A stretch of 64,000 bases of DNA from Spirilliplanes yamanashiensis (GCF_016863475.1 NZ_BOOY01000014.1:113603-177602), one strand, 5' to 3'; shown: positions 29,748 to 39,876, counted from the stretch's first letter. Numbers and translations: made by a program. Notes: a model not told the origin generated them from the sequence alone.

Positions 29748-30431
29748 ATGCGCATCGGTGTTGTCACGTTCCCCGGCTCGCTCGACGACGGGGACGCCGC
29801 CCGCGCCGCCCGGCTCGCCGGCGCCGAGGCCGTCCGCCTCTGGCACGGCGACCCCGAGCTGCACGGCGTCGACGCCGTGATCCTGCCCGGCGGCTTCTCC
29901 TACGGCGACTACCTGCGGTGCGGCGCCATCGCCCGGTTCGCGCCGGTCATGGAGTCGATCATCGACGCGGCCCGCGGCGGCATGCCCGTCCTCGGCATCT
30001 GCAACGGCTTCCAGGTCCTCTGCGAGGCCCACCTGCTGCCGGGTGCGCTCACCCGCAACCAGCACCTGCACTTCCGCAACCGCGACCAGTGGCTGCGCGT
30101 CGACACGGCCGGCACGGCGTGGACCGGCGAGTTCACCGCCGGCCAGGAGATCCTCATCCCGGTCAAGAACGGTGAGGGCTGCTACGTCGCCGACGAGCGC
30201 ACCCTCGACGAGCTGGAGGCCGAGGGCCGCATCGTCGCGCGCTACGTGCGGGGCAACCCGAACGGCTCGCAGCGCGACATCGCCGCGATCACCAACGAGG
30301 CCGGCAACGTCGTCGGCATCATGCCGCACCCCGAGCACGCCGTCGAGGCGCTGACCGGGCCGTCGCTGGACGGCCTCGGCTTCTTCACCTCGGTCCTGCG
30401 TCACCTGGGCGACAGGGAGCTTGCACGATGA
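29748..30431 (+). CDS. purQ: Phosphoribosylformylglycinamidine synthase subunit PurQ
   Basis: The glutaminase subunit (227 residues, class I amidotransferase) that supplies ammonia to PurL. The nucleophile is in VLGICNGFQ; the catalytic His and Glu are in MPHPEHA. The [15 protein letters not shown] oxyanion-hole region is intact. The stop overlaps the purL start in ATGA, so synthesis of the two subunits is coupled. Confidence 0.97.
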   Translation: MRIGVVTFPGSLDDGDAARAARLAGAEAVRLWHGDPELHGVDAVILPGGFSYGDYLRCGAIARFAPVMESIIDAARGGMPVLGICNGFQVLCEAHLLPGALTRNQHLHFRNRDQWLRVDTAGTAWTGEFTAGQEILIPVKNGEGCYVADERTLDELEAEGRIVARYVRGNPNGSQRDIAAITNEAGNVVGIMPHPEHAVEALTGPSLDGLGFFTSVLRHLGDRELAR

Positions 30432-33151
30432 CGACCCAGTCGGACACCGCGCCGGCCGAGGCCAAGTCCGGTTTCGCCGCCACCGACGTCCTCGTGACGT
30501 CCTACGACGGCGGCCCCGACACCGTCGAGCGGGCCGCCTCCACCGGCGACGAGCTGCAGCCGTTCGCCGAGCTGGGGCTCAAGGACGACGAGTACGACCG
30601 CATCCGCCAGATCCTCGGCCGCCGCCCCACCCAGTCCGAGCTGGCGATGTACTCGATCATGTGGAGCGAGCACTGCTCCTACAAGTCGAGCAAGGTGCAC
30701 CTGCGCCAGTTCGGCGAGAAGGTCCCGCAGAACACCCGCATGCTGGCCGGCATCGGCGAGAACGCGGGCGTCGTGCAGATCTCCGACTCGCTCGCCGTCA
30801 CGTTCAAGGTCGAGTCGCACAACCACCCGAGCTTCGTCGAGCCGTACCAGGGCGCGGCCACCGGTGTGGGCGGCATCGTCCGCGACATCCTCGCCATGGG
30901 CGCCCGCCCGATCGCGGTCATGGACCCGCTGCGCTTCGGCGCCGCGGACCACCCCGACACCGCGCGCGTGCTGCCCGGCGTCGTCGCCGGCATCGGCGGC
31001 TACGGCAACTGCCTCGGCCTGCCCAACATCGGCGGCGAGATCGTCTTCGACCCCTGCTACCAGGGCAACCCGCTGGTCAACGCGCTGAGCATCGGCCTGC
31101 TGCCGGTCGAGCGCCTGCAGAACAAGGCGGCCGCCGGCACCGGCAACGTCGTCGTGCTGCTCGGCGCCCGCACCGGCCGCGACGGCATCGGCGGCGTGTC
31201 CGTGCTCGCGTCCGCCACGTTCGACGAGGGCGCCGAGGGGCGCCGCCCGTCGGTGCAGGTCGGCGACCCGTTCATGGAGAAGCTGCTCATCGAGAGCTGC
31301 CTCGAGCTGTACGACGCCGGCCTCGTCGTCGGCATCCAGGACCTCGGCGGCGCCGGCCTCACCTGCGCCCTGACCGAGACCGCGGCCGCCGCCGGCACCG
31401 GCATGCGGGTGTGGCTGGAGCGCGTCCCGCTGCGCGAGGCGTCCATGAGCCCCACCGAGATCCTGGCCAGCGAGTCGCAGGAGCGCATGCTGCTCATCGT
31501 CGCGCCGGAGAAGCTCGACGAGGTGCTGCGCGTCGCCGACAAGTGGGGCGTGTGGGCCACCGCCATCGGCGAGGTCACCGCCCGCGAGCCCGACGGCACG
31601 CCCGGCCGCCTCGTCATCACCTGGAACGGCCACACCGTCGTCGACGTCCCGCCGGGCTCCCTGGCCGACGACGGCCCGGTGTACGCCCGCCCGCTGCGCG
31701 AGCCCGCCGACCTCATCCTGCTCCAGGCCGACCGCGCCGAGACGCTCCCGCGTCCGTCCACCCCGGACGAGATCCGCGAGACCCTGCTGCGCATGATCGC
31801 CTCGCCGAACCTGTGCAACAAGACGTGGGTCACCGAGCAGTACGACCGGTACGTGCTCGGCAACACGATCCTCGCCCAGCCGGAGGACGCGGGCATCCTG
31901 CGCATCGACGAGCGCACCGGGCTCGGCGTCGCGCTGGCCGTCGACGGCAACGGCCGCTACGCGCGGCTCGACCCGTACACCGGCGCCCGGCTCGCCCTCG
32001 CCGAGGCGTACCGCAACGTCGCCGTCACCGGCGCCACCCCGGTCGCCGTCACCGACTGCCTCAACTTCGGCTCGCCGGAGGACCCGGCCGTCATGTGGCA
32101 GTTCGCCGAGGCCGTCCGCGGCCTGGCGGACGGCTGCCAGCAGCTCGGCATCCCGGTGACCGGCGGCAACGTCTCCTTCTACAACCAGACGGGCGCCGCC
32201 GCGATCCACCCGACCCCGGTCGTGGGCGTCCTCGGCGTCCTCGACGACGTGTCGGCCCGCGTGCCGATGGGCTTCCGCCCCGCCACCGGCGACGGCGACC
32301 TGCTCTACCTGCTCGGCGAGACGCAGTGCGAGCTGTCCGGCTCCGAGTGGGCGTGGGTCACCCACGGCCACCTCGGCGGCCGCCCGCCCGCGGTCGACCT
32401 GGAGAAGGAGCGCGCGCTCGGCCTCGTCATGGCCCGCGCCGGCGCCACCGGCCTGGTCAGCTCCGCGCACGACCTGTCGGACGGCGGCCTCGCCCAGGCC
32501 CTCGTCGAGTCGTGCCTGCGCCGCAACGTGGGCGCCTCGGTCCACCTGCCCGACGGCCAGACCGAGTTCGTCAACCTGTTCAGCGAGTCCGCGGCGCGGG
32601 CGCTCGTCTCGGTGCCGCGCGGCCACGAGAAGGCGTTTCTGGCCCTGTGCTCCGAGCAGAACGTGCCGGTCGCGCTCCTCGGCACCACCACGGGAAACCC
32701 GGTCCTCGACATCGAGCACCTGTTCGCCATCAGCCTCGACGAACTCCGCGAGGCCTGGACGGCCACCCTGCCGAACCTGTTCGGCGCCGGCGCGGCCATC
32801 CCGGCGGACGGCGCCGTGGGCACCCTGAGCGCGGCTCCGTCGATCGCCGGCGGCACCACCGCGGAGGACGCGGACGCCACGCTCCCCGGCGCCGCGGCGT
32901 CGACGGTGGCGGCCACGGCCGCCGAGGTGGCGGAAGCGCAGGACGACGCACCTGCGGCGGACGCGCCCGACGTCCCGACGGCGGCCGACGAGCCGGTCGA
33001 GGCGGACGCCCCGGCCGACGAGCCCGCCACCGACGAGCCGGCCGAGCCGGCCGAGCAGGCCGACCCGGCGGCGACCGCCGGCGGCGAGGCGATCGACGCG
33101 GCGGACGCGGTGGCCGCCTCCGAGCAGGAGCAGGACCGCAAGGAGCAGTAA
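30428..33151 (+). CDS. purL: Phosphoribosylformylglycinamidine synthase subunit PurL with long acidic tail
   Basis: The ATP-dependent synthase subunit converting FGAR to FGAM. Conserved parts are [11 protein letters not shown], the [21 protein letters not shown] motif, [17 protein letters not shown] [13 protein letters not shown], and the second-half [10 protein letters not shown] and [14 protein letters not shown]. The enzyme core ends near residue 789. It is followed by about 118 residues of Ala, Asp, Glu and Pro (for example [13 protein letters not shown]), which small-type PurL proteins normally lack. The tail has no stop or frame break before it, so it is part of the protein as written. 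A hairpin terminator follows. Confidence 0.96.
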   Translation: MTTQSDTAPAEAKSGFAATDVLVTSYDGGPDTVERAASTGDELQPFAELGLKDDEYDRIRQILGRRPTQSELAMYSIMWSEHCSYKSSKVHLRQFGEKVPQNTRMLAGIGENAGVVQISDSLAVTFKVESHNHPSFVEPYQGAATGVGGIVRDILAMGARPIAVMDPLRFGAADHPDTARVLPGVVAGIGGYGNCLGLPNIGGEIVFDPCYQGNPLVNALSIGLLPVERLQNKAAAGTGNVVVLLGARTGRDGIGGVSVLASATFDEGAEGRRPSVQVGDPFMEKLLIESCLELYDAGLVVGIQDLGGAGLTCALTETAAAAGTGMRVWLERVPLREASMSPTEILASESQERMLLIVAPEKLDEVLRVADKWGVWATAIGEVTAREPDGTPGRLVITWNGHTVVDVPPGSLADDGPVYARPLREPADLILLQADRAETLPRPSTPDEIRETLLRMIASPNLCNKTWVTEQYDRYVLGNTILAQPEDAGILRIDERTGLGVALAVDGNGRYARLDPYTGARLALAEAYRNVAVTGATPVAVTDCLNFGSPEDPAVMWQFAEAVRGLADGCQQLGIPVTGGNVSFYNQTGAAAIHPTPVVGVLGVLDDVSARVPMGFRPATGDGDLLYLLGETQCELSGSEWAWVTHGHLGGRPPAVDLEKERALGLVMARAGATGLVSSAHDLSDGGLAQALVESCLRRNVGASVHLPDGQTEFVNLFSESAARALVSVPRGHEKAFLALCSEQNVPVALLGTTTGNPVLDIEHLFAISLDELREAWTATLPNLFGAGAAIPADGAVGTLSAAPSIAGGTTAEDADATLPGAAASTVAATAAEVAEAQDDAPAADAPDVPTAADEPVEADAPADEPATDEPAEPAEQADPAATAGGEAIDAADAVAASEQEQDRKEQ

Positions 33152-33169
33152 GGCAACAGCGACGCACGA

Positions 33170-33206
33170 ACGGAGGCCCGTCACCGTCACGGTGGCGGGC
33201 CTCCGT
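33170..33206 (+). terminator. Terminator of the purSQL operon
   Basis: An 11-base outer stem (33170-33180 and 33196-33206) encloses a 5-base inner stem (CACCG/CGGTG). It begins 18 bases after the purL stop. Confidence 0.85.
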
Positions 33207-33238
33207 CGTGCCGAGACGCCGCACCCGTGACGAACGAC

Positions 33239-33271
33239 GAAGGCCCGCCACCGGAGCGGTGACGAGCCTTC
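33239..33271 (-). terminator. Terminator for the gene at 33287
   Basis: GAAGGC at 33239-33244 pairs with GCCTTC at 33266-33271, with an inner CACCG/CGGTG stem and a GAG loop. It lies just past the stop of the minus-strand surface protein gene. Confidence 0.7.
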
Positions 33272-33286
33272 TGCCGTGCCGTGCTG

Positions 33287-35086
33287 TCAGTCGTCGAGCC
33301 AGTCGAGGGAGCGGCGCTGGCCGCCCTGCGGCGGCGGACGGTCGTAGTCCTCGCGGTCGTAGCCGCCGCGGGGGCCCGGCTGCTGCGGCTGCTGCGGGTC
33401 GGGGGCGCCGCCGCCGTAGTAGCCGGTCTGCTCGTCGTAGCCGCCGCGCGGGGCGCCGTAGGGGCCGGGCTGCTGCGGCGGGGGCTGCGGGGGCTCGTAG
33501 CCGCCGCCGTACGCGCCGCTGCCCTGCGGGGGGCGGCCGTACGTGGTGGGCTCGTCGTAGCCGCCGGCCTGCGGGGCGCCGCCGCCGTAGGAGCCGGTGC
33601 CGCGCGCGCCGCCGTAGCCGCCGCCCGCGTCGATGCCGGCGCCGTAGCCGCCGCCCTGCGGGGCCGGGGGCTGCTCGTAGCCGCCGCCGTAGCCGCCGGA
33701 GCGGTACGGCTCGTCCGGGCGGACGCCGCCGCCGTACGTGCCGCCCTGCTGCGGGTAGGCGCCGCCGCGGTCCGGCTGGTACATGCCGGTCGGCTCCTCG
33801 TAGCGCTGCGGCGGCGCGGCGGGCGTGCCGTAGGTGGGGGCGGCCGGGGCGGCGCCGTACGGGCCGGCGGGCGGCTGGTTCCACGTCTGCGGGTGCGCGC
33901 CGGACACCGGGCGGGCCGGGGCGCCGTACGGGTCGGGGAACTCGTCGTCGGCCGGGACGGCCTGGTGCAGCATGGTCTGCGCGTTGGCCAGCGCCGGCGG
34001 GATGGCCGCGCCGCTGGTGACCATCGTCGCGTCGGGCGGCGGGAGACCGCCGGTGCGGGCGGCGACGCGGGTGGCGTCGGCGGCGCCGTACCGCTGCGCG
34101 GGGGCGGCGGCGGGTACGCCGGCCGGGGTCAGGCCCGGGTCGTCGTCGTCGCCGTCCTTCTCCTTGCGGCGCACGAACACCAGGATGATCGCGCCGATGC
34201 CGACGGCCACCAGCAGCGCGCCCGCGATGATGAAGACCAGCGACGACGAGCCCTCGTCGTCGCTCGCGGCCTGCAGCGCCGGGGCGCCCGTGGTGGCCTC
34301 GGGCACGACCTCTTCGACGACCTCCTCGGACGGCTCCAGGGTCGCCGAGGGGGTGGCGGTCGGGGTGGCGGTGGGCGTCGCGGCGGCACCCGCCAGGGTG
34401 AGGTTCGCGGTGACGCTGCGGCCGGCCTGGCCGTTGACCGACGTGGTGAAGACCGAGAAGCCGTCCTTGCGCGCGCCGATCTCGATGCGGCCGGGCGAGA
34501 TGGGGTTCTGGTCGGTCGACGGGAACGAGTAGTTGCCGTCGCCGTCCGACGTCGTCTCGCCGCGGTGGCCGGCGGAGTCGCTGTAGGCGACGGTGGCGCC
34601 GGGGACGGCGGCGTTGAACTGGTCGCGCACGCGGCCCTTGATGCCGTCGATGCGCTGCACGGCGTCGGGCCCGCGGACGGTGATGCGGCGCGACGCCTTG
34701 CCGTCGTCGCCGCCGATCGCGGCGACGATCTGCACGGAGCCGTTCTTCTGATCACCGGGCTTGACGTCGCCGGCGACCAGGTCGACGACGTACGGCTTCG
34801 TCTGGTTGCCGTCGAAGCTTTCGGTGAAGTCGCACTGGCTGCCCGCGCAGGTCACGCCGTCGCCGGACACGACGATGTCGATCGACTGGGTCTGGGGGTC
34901 CTTGTTGGTGACCTGGAACGCCAGCTTGGTCGTCTCGCCGGCGCGCAGGCTGCCGTTCGCGCTGGTGATCGTCACGACCGGGTCGACGGCGGCATGGGCC
35001 GCGCCCGGAGCGAGCAGCAGGGAGCCGCCGACGACAGCCAGGAACACCCCGGCGCCGAACACCCGGGCTCGAGGGTGCCTTGTCAA
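33287..35086 (-). CDS. Surface protein: Ig-like and CarboxypepD_reg-like domains, one TM, long Gly/Tyr/Pro/Gln tail
   Basis: About 599 residues. A signal peptide (VFGAGVFLAVVGGSLLLAPGAAHA) is followed by an Ig-like beta domain with two cysteines (CAGSQC) and a carboxypeptidase-regulatory-like domain (IKGRVRDQFNAAVPGATVAY). Then comes a TPTATPTATP linker and a TM helix (LVFIIAGALLVAVGIGAIILVF). The roughly 285-residue cytoplasmic tail is rich in GGGYGG, PQQPGPYG and YDEPTTYG units and ends in RRSLDWLDD. Such a tail is probably disordered. The TTG at 35086 has GAGAGGCGG upstream and gives a clean signal peptide; a GTG at 35134 is the alternative. Function unknown. Confidence 0.75.
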   Translation of the reverse strand: MTRHPRARVFGAGVFLAVVGGSLLLAPGAAHAAVDPVVTITSANGSLRAGETTKLAFQVTNKDPQTQSIDIVVSGDGVTCAGSQCDFTESFDGNQTKPYVVDLVAGDVKPGDQKNGSVQIVAAIGGDDGKASRRITVRGPDAVQRIDGIKGRVRDQFNAAVPGATVAYSDSAGHRGETTSDGDGNYSFPSTDQNPISPGRIEIGARKDGFSVFTTSVNGQAGRSVTANLTLAGAAATPTATPTATPSATLEPSEEVVEEVVPEATTGAPALQAASDDEGSSSLVFIIAGALLVAVGIGAIILVFVRRKEKDGDDDDPGLTPAGVPAAAPAQRYGAADATRVAARTGGLPPPDATMVTSGAAIPPALANAQTMLHQAVPADDEFPDPYGAPARPVSGAHPQTWNQPPAGPYGAAPAAPTYGTPAAPPQRYEEPTGMYQPDRGGAYPQQGGTYGGGVRPDEPYRSGGYGGGYEQPPAPQGGGYGAGIDAGGGYGGARGTGSYGGGAPQAGGYDEPTTYGRPPQGSGAYGGGYEPPQPPPQQPGPYGAPRGGYDEQTGYYGGGAPDPQQPQQPGPRGGYDREDYDRPPPQGGQRRSLDWLDD

Positions 35087-35230
35087 CGTCCACCGCCTCT
35101 CGGTCGCGTGGTCACCTGGCCGTTTCGAGCGCACCGAGGACCCACGCCACTACACCGTCGGCCACTATGCCTTGTCACACCGGTCCCGCGCGACCCAGGG
35201 GCGGTTCCTTATTTTGTCGGCGCGAGGTCG

Positions 35231-35236
35231 TATCGT
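35231..35236 (+). promoter_or_regulatory. Candidate -10 element, leaderless start of the 35243 gene
   Basis: TATCGT lies 6 bases before the GTG at 35243. No ribosome binding site fits between. Confidence 0.45.
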
Positions 35237-35242
35237 CCCGGC

Positions 35243-35602
35243 GTGTCCTCTCCGCACAGTAAGTCCGCCGCGATCGAGGCCGTTCTGGCGGCGCTCGACG
35301 CCGGCGAGGAACCGCAGCGCCCCGCGCTGCGCGACGCCACCCGGGAGTTGCTGACGGCTCTGGCGCGGGCCGCGCCGGGGCGGTCGGTGGAGGTGCGGGT
35401 GCCGCCGTTCGGGGCTGTCCAATGTGTCGCCGGACCGCGACATACCCGTGGAACTCCCCCGAACGTGGTCGAAACGGACCCACTCACTTGGGTGACAGTC
35501 GCGACCGGGCGACAGGGATGGTCCGAGGCGGTCGCGAGCGGGAGGATCCGGGCGAGTGGAATACGCACCGACCTCGCTGCGTACCTACCTGTTGAACAGT
35601 GA
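35243..35602 (+). CDS. Sterol carrier family protein
   Basis: A 119-residue protein resembling the C-terminal SCP2-like domain found beside maleylpyruvate-isomerase-type proteins in actinobacteria. Visible features are an N-terminal helix (SAAIEAVLAALDAG), the strand VEVRVPPFGAVQCV, the TPPNVVETDPLTWVTVATG segment and a final helix IRASGIRTDLAAYLPV. These are typical of the bacterial sterol carrier family annotated just upstream of purF. The ligand is unknown. The GTG is assigned as a possible leaderless start. Confidence 0.82.
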   Translation: MSSPHSKSAAIEAVLAALDAGEEPQRPALRDATRELLTALARAAPGRSVEVRVPPFGAVQCVAGPRHTRGTPPNVVETDPLTWVTVATGRQGWSEAVASGRIRASGIRTDLAAYLPVEQ

Positions 35603-35770
35603 GCCAACGGGCCGATCGGCGGGCGCGAAAGCGCTGATCGGAGGGTCGGCGACCGGAGGCGGGGACTCGTGATTCGCGTACACTGGGCCGCTGAGTGCGG
35701 ATCCGGTGGCAGCGAAGCGCCGAGTCTTGAGACAGACCCGAGCACACACCACAGCACAAGGAGCTGACAC

Positions 35771-37330
35771 GTGCCCCGAGGCGACGGCCGTCTGACCGAC
35801 GATCTCGACCCACACGAGCGCGGACCCCAGGACGCCTGCGGCGTCTTCGGTGTCTGGGCACCGGGCGAGGAGGTCGCGAAGCTCACCTACTTCGGCCTGT
35901 ACGCCCTGCAGCACCGCGGCCAGGAGGCCGCCGGCATCGCGGTCAGCGACGGTTCCGGCGTGGTGGTCTACAAGGACATCGGCCTGGTCGCCCAGGTCTT
36001 CGACGAGCCCACGCTCGCCAGCCTGCGCGGCCACCTCGCGATCGGGCACACCCGCTACTCGACGACCGGCGGCTCCAACTGGGAGAACGCGCAGCCGACG
36101 ATCCGCGCCACCGCCGCCGGCACGACGATCGCGCTGGCCCACAACGGCAACCTGGTCAACACGGCCGAGCTGGCCCGCGAGGTCGCGGACCGCGGCATGA
36201 CCGACCGCATGGCCACGAACGACACCGCGCTGGTCACGGCGCTGCTCGCGAGCCGCCCCGACCTGTCGGTCGAGGCGGCGGCGCTCGAGGTGCTGCCGAC
36301 GCTGCGCGGCGCGTTCAGCTTCGTGTTCATGGACGAGACGACCCTGTACGCGGCCCGCGACGCCCAGGGCGTGCGCCCGCTGGTGCTGGGCCGCATGGAG
36401 CGCGGCTGGGCGGTGGCCAGCGAGACGGCCGCGCTGGACATCACCGGCGCCAGCTTCGTCCGCGAGGTGGAGCCGGGCGAGATCATCGCGATCGACGAGC
36501 ACGGCCTGCGCTCGACGCGGTTCGCCGCGCCGGAGCCGAAGGGCTGCCTGTTCGAGTACGTGTACCTGGCCCGCCCCGACACCACCATCGCGGGCCGCAA
36601 CATCTACTCGGCGCGGGTCGAGGTGGGCCGCAAGCTCGCCAAGGAGCACCCGGTCGAGGCCGACCTGGTGATCGGCGTGCCCGAGTCGGGCATCCCGGCC
36701 GCGATCGGCTACGCCGAGGCGTCGGGCATCCCGTACAGCGCGGGCTTCATGAAGAACGCGTACGTGGGCCGCACGTTCATCCAGCCGTCGCAGACGATCC
36801 GGCAGCTCGGCATCCGGCTGAAGCTGAACCCGCTGCGCGAGGTGGTGCGCGGCAAGCGCATCGTCGTCATCGACGACTCGATCGTGCGCGGCAACACCCA
36901 GCGCGCGCAGATCCGCATGCTGCGCGAGGCGGGGGCGCTGGAGGTGCACGTGCGCATCTCGTCGCCGCCGGTGCAGTGGCCGTGCTTCTACGGCATCGAC
37001 TTCGCCACCCGGGCCGAGCTGATCGCGAACGGGCTCGACTCGGACGGCATCCGGCGCTCGATCGGCGCCGACTCGCTGGGCTATGTGTCGCTCGACGGCC
37101 TCGTCTCGGCCACCGAGCAGCCGCGCACCCGGCTCTGCATGGCCTGCTTCGACGGCAACTACCCGATCGAGCTGCCCGCGGGCAACCTGATCGGCAAGCA
37201 CGTCCTCGAGGGGGTCGGCCGGCGCGCCGAGCTCCCCGAGCCCACGGTGGCGGAGCAGGTCTCCGACCGCACCGGTGCGGAGCACCTCGTCGGGAGTCCC
37301 GGCGGGGGCGACGCGCTCCATCGGCCCTAG
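35771..37330 (+). CDS. purF: Amidophosphoribosyltransferase
   Basis: Catalyses the first committed step of purine synthesis, PRPP plus glutamine to phosphoribosylamine (519 residues). A short propeptide ends before the catalytic cysteine in DACGVFGVW. The glutaminase domain has LQHRGQEAAGIA and HTRYSTTG; the PRPP domain has VVIDDSIVRGNTQ. The cysteines in GCLFEYVY and RTRLCMACF would bind the iron-sulfur cluster usual for this type. The GTG has AAGGAG at good spacing. A TACACT about 85 bases upstream may be its -10 element. Confidence 0.97.
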   Translation: MPRGDGRLTDDLDPHERGPQDACGVFGVWAPGEEVAKLTYFGLYALQHRGQEAAGIAVSDGSGVVVYKDIGLVAQVFDEPTLASLRGHLAIGHTRYSTTGGSNWENAQPTIRATAAGTTIALAHNGNLVNTAELAREVADRGMTDRMATNDTALVTALLASRPDLSVEAAALEVLPTLRGAFSFVFMDETTLYAARDAQGVRPLVLGRMERGWAVASETAALDITGASFVREVEPGEIIAIDEHGLRSTRFAAPEPKGCLFEYVYLARPDTTIAGRNIYSARVEVGRKLAKEHPVEADLVIGVPESGIPAAIGYAEASGIPYSAGFMKNAYVGRTFIQPSQTIRQLGIRLKLNPLREVVRGKRIVVIDDSIVRGNTQRAQIRMLREAGALEVHVRISSPPVQWPCFYGIDFATRAELIANGLDSDGIRRSIGADSLGYVSLDGLVSATEQPRTRLCMACFDGNYPIELPAGNLIGKHVLEGVGRRAELPEPTVAEQVSDRTGAEHLVGSPGGGDALHRP

Positions 37331-37396
37331 CCGTACAGTCGTACGGCGACATACAGCCCGGCGACGGCCGGGAGCGTGGATACAAAGGGGAGAACC

Positions 37397-38548
37397 GTGA
37401 CGCATGTGTCCGAGCGCGGCAGCGCCGGGTCGAGTGGCGCCGACGGCGGGGACAAGCTGCCCTGGTCGGCCGGGATCGGCCGGGCGGGCCGCAAGCGCAC
37501 CGTCACGTACGCCGACGCGGGCGTCTCCATCCACGCGGGTGAGCGCGCGGTGGAGCTGCTGAAGTCGAAGGTGAAGAAGACGACCCGGCCCGAGGTGATG
37601 GGCGACCTGGGTGGCTTCGCCGGCCTCTTCAAGCTCGACATGACGAAGTACAAGAACCCGATCCTCTCGGCGTCGACGGACGGCGTGGGCACCAAGCTGG
37701 TGATCGCGCAGCAGCTCGACATCCACGACACGGTGGGCATCGACCTGGTCGCGATGGTCGTCGACGACCTGGTGGCGTGCGGCGCCGAGCCGCTGTTCCT
37801 GCTCGACTACATCGCCTGCGGCGAGGTCGTGCCGGACAAGGTCGCCGAGATCGGCGCGGGCATCGCCGACGGCTGCCGGTACGCGGGCTGCGCGCTGCTG
37901 GGCGGCGAGACGGCGGAGCACCCGGGCGTGCTGCGCCCGGACGAGTACGACGTGTCGGCGACGGGCGTCGGCGTGGTCGAGGAGTCCGAGATCCTGGGCC
38001 GTGACCGGGTCGAGGTCGGCGACGTGGTCATCGCGATGCGCTCGTCGGGCCTGCACTCGAACGGCTACTCGCTGGTCCGGCACGTGCTGCTGGGCGCGGG
38101 CCGGATGCGCCTGGACACGGTCGTCGACGACCTGGGCCGGCAGCGCACCCTCGGCGAGGAGCTGCTGACCCCGACCAAGATCTACGCCAAGGACTGCCTC
38201 GGGCTCATGGAGGAGACCGAGCTGCGCGCCCTGGCCCACGTGACCGGCGGCGGCATCCCGGGCAACCTGGTCCGCATCCTGCCGGACCACGTGGACGCGA
38301 TCGTCAACCGCTCGACGTGGCGCCCGCAGAGCATCTTCGACCTGATCCAGGCGAAGGGCCGCATCGAGGACGTCGAGATGGAGGCCACGTTCAACATGGG
38401 CGTGGGCATGTTCGCGATCGTCTCGGCCAACGACGCCGACCGCGCGATGGCGTACCTGACCGGTCGCGGCATCGAGGCGTGGCAGGTGGGCGAGGTCATC
38501 GAGGGCACCGGCCAGGTGCAGATGATCGGCCAGCACACCCGCGGCTGA
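37397..38548 (+). CDS. purM: Phosphoribosylformylglycinamidine cyclo-ligase
   Basis: AIR synthetase, 383 residues, closes the imidazole ring using ATP. It contains TYADAGVSIHAGERAVELLK, the STDGVGTKLVIA segment, the GGETAEHPGVL motif and the HVTGGGIPGNLVRILP motif. The first 35 residues (Ser/Gly-rich) precede the conserved part. The GTG at 37397 is supported by GGGGAG upstream. It follows purF after 66 bases and is followed by a strong hairpin. Confidence 0.97.
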   Translation: MTHVSERGSAGSSGADGGDKLPWSAGIGRAGRKRTVTYADAGVSIHAGERAVELLKSKVKKTTRPEVMGDLGGFAGLFKLDMTKYKNPILSASTDGVGTKLVIAQQLDIHDTVGIDLVAMVVDDLVACGAEPLFLLDYIACGEVVPDKVAEIGAGIADGCRYAGCALLGGETAEHPGVLRPDEYDVSATGVGVVEESEILGRDRVEVGDVVIAMRSSGLHSNGYSLVRHVLLGAGRMRLDTVVDDLGRQRTLGEELLTPTKIYAKDCLGLMEETELRALAHVTGGGIPGNLVRILPDHVDAIVNRSTWRPQSIFDLIQAKGRIEDVEMEATFNMGVGMFAIVSANDADRAMAYLTGRGIEAWQVGEVIEGTGQVQMIGQHTRG

Positions 38549-38567
38549 TATTCCCGTCACTGTGTGA

Positions 38568-38608
38568 AATGATCCGCGTACGTCGATGTCTGGCGTACGC
38601 GGATCATT
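38568..38608 (+). terminator. Hairpin terminator after purM
   Basis: A perfect 15-base inverted repeat (38568-38582 and 38594-38608, loop of 11). It separates purM from the RiPP locus, so that locus probably has its own promoter. Confidence 0.85.
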
Positions 38609-38649
38609 GTCGTGTGCCCAGGTGGTGGCCGGGACCGGCCGTGTCCGCC

Positions 38650-38655
38650 TAGCCT
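38650..38655 (+). promoter_or_regulatory. Candidate -10 element for the RiPP operon
   Basis: TAGCCT lies 6 bases before the GTG at 38662 that opens the longest frame of the maturase. It could drive a leaderless message beginning there, or a leadered one using the ribosome binding site at 38714-38721. No clear -35 was seen. Confidence 0.35.
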
Positions 38656-38730
38656 GGGGCGGTGACCACCGGGCCCAGCGGTGGTCGGCGGGGCACGCTG
38701 GGGTGTCCACGGCGGGGAGGGTACGAACGC

Positions 38731-39876
38731 GTGTCGCAACAGCCGGAGGGGCCCGTGAACGCCCCGCTCGGCATGCGCGGGATCGCGGCGGTCCCCACGT
38801 ACGTGGTCATGCAGCCCACGACCCTCTGCAACCTCGACTGCACGTACTGCTACCTGCCGTTCCGCAAGGTCGACCAGCGGATGCCGGTGGCCGTGGCGCG
38901 CCGGGTGGCGGAGGCCGCCAACCGGTGGGCGGCCGGCGGCCGGTTCTCGGTGGTGTGGCACGGCGGCGAGCCGATGACGGCCGGCCGGGAGCACCTGGCG
39001 GCCCTGATGGCGCCGTTCGACCCGGCCGTGGAGCACCACATCCAGACCAACGCGACCCTGATCGACGACGCCTGGTGCGCGTTCTTCGCCGAGCGCGGCG
39101 TCCGGGTCAGCATCAGCGTCGACGGCCCGCGCGAGCGCAACGGCGAACGCGTCAACCTGGCGGGCTGCCCGGCGTACGACCGGATCGCCCGCGGCGTCGA
39201 GCGGCTGCGCGCGCACGGCATCCCGTTCTCGGCGCTGTGCGTGGTGGGCCGCCCGGAGCCGGGGCTGGCCACCGAGCTGTACGCCTACTTCCTGGAGCTG
39301 GGCTGCGAGGTCCTCGGGCTGAACATCGAGGAGCAGGAGGGCGTCAACACCCGCGCCAACGGCCATCCGGCGGAGCTGGTCACCGGCTTCTGGTCGGAGC
39401 TGGTGGCGGCGTGGCGCCGCGACCCGCGCATCCACCTGCGCGAGGTCGAGTGGTCGCTGCGGTACGCGGCGGCGGTGCTGGACGGCACGGACGCGGGCCT
39501 GCTGCCGAGCCGGCTGGACCCGATCCCGACGGTCGCGCACGACGGCTCGGTCGTCCTGCTGTCACCGGAGCTGGCCGGGTTCACCGACCCCCGCTACGGC
39601 GACTTCGCCAGCGGCAACGTGCTGACCACCCCGTTGGGGGACATCCTGGCGGGCGCGGCCGGCACCCCGTGGATCGCCGAGTTCCTGACCGGCGTGGAGG
39701 CCTGCCGGGCGACCTGCCCGTACTTCGGCTTCTGCGGCGGCGCGCACGCCGCCAACCGCTACTTCGAGCACGGCCGGTTCGACACCACGGTCACCGATCA
39801 CTGCCGCAACAGCAAGATGCGGCTCCTGGAGGGAGTCCTCGATCATGCCCGAGACCACCAGCCCACACACGTCTGA
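38731..39876 (+). CDS. Radical SAM/SPASM peptide maturase, cyclophane (AmcB-like) type
   Basis: A 381-residue radical SAM enzyme acting on the peptide encoded next to it. The SAM-binding 4Fe-4S cluster motif is CNLDCTYC (C33, C37, C40), followed by YLPFRK and the GGEP motif in WHGGEPMT. The C-terminal SPASM/twitch part has the cysteines of CRATCPYFGFCGGAHAANRYFEHG and the final DHCRNSK, giving two auxiliary clusters. This layout is that of peptide maturases that link aromatic side chains to a nearby beta-carbon. The GTG at 38731 has GGGGAGGG 9 bases upstream; a GTG at 38662 is possible. Its end overlaps the precursor gene by 32 bases. No transporter or protease is adjacent. Confidence 0.9.
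   Translation: MSQQPEGPVNAPLGMRGIAAVPTYVVMQPTTLCNLDCTYCYLPFRKVDQRMPVAVARRVAEAANRWAAGGRFSVVWHGGEPMTAGREHLAALMAPFDPAVEHHIQTNATLIDDAWCAFFAERGVRVSISVDGPRERNGERVNLAGCPAYDRIARGVERLRAHGIPFSALCVVGRPEPGLATELYAYFLELGCEVLGLNIEEQEGVNTRANGHPAELVTGFWSELVAAWRRDPRIHLREVEWSLRYAAAVLDGTDAGLLPSRLDPIPTVAHDGSVVLLSPELAGFTDPRYGDFASGNVLTTPLGDILAGAAGTPWIAEFLTGVEACRATCPYFGFCGGAHAANRYFEHGRFDTTVTDHCRNSKMRLLEGVLDHARDHQPTHV

Noticed and set aside
30401..33190. A 929-residue open frame antisense to purL
   Set aside because: It is the shadow of a GC-rich gene: Arg/Gly/Val/Asp-rich, without domains. purL on the other strand is certain.
35585..38710. A 1041-residue frame antisense to purF and purM
   Set aside because: It crosses two well-supported genes and a terminator and has no recognisable domain.
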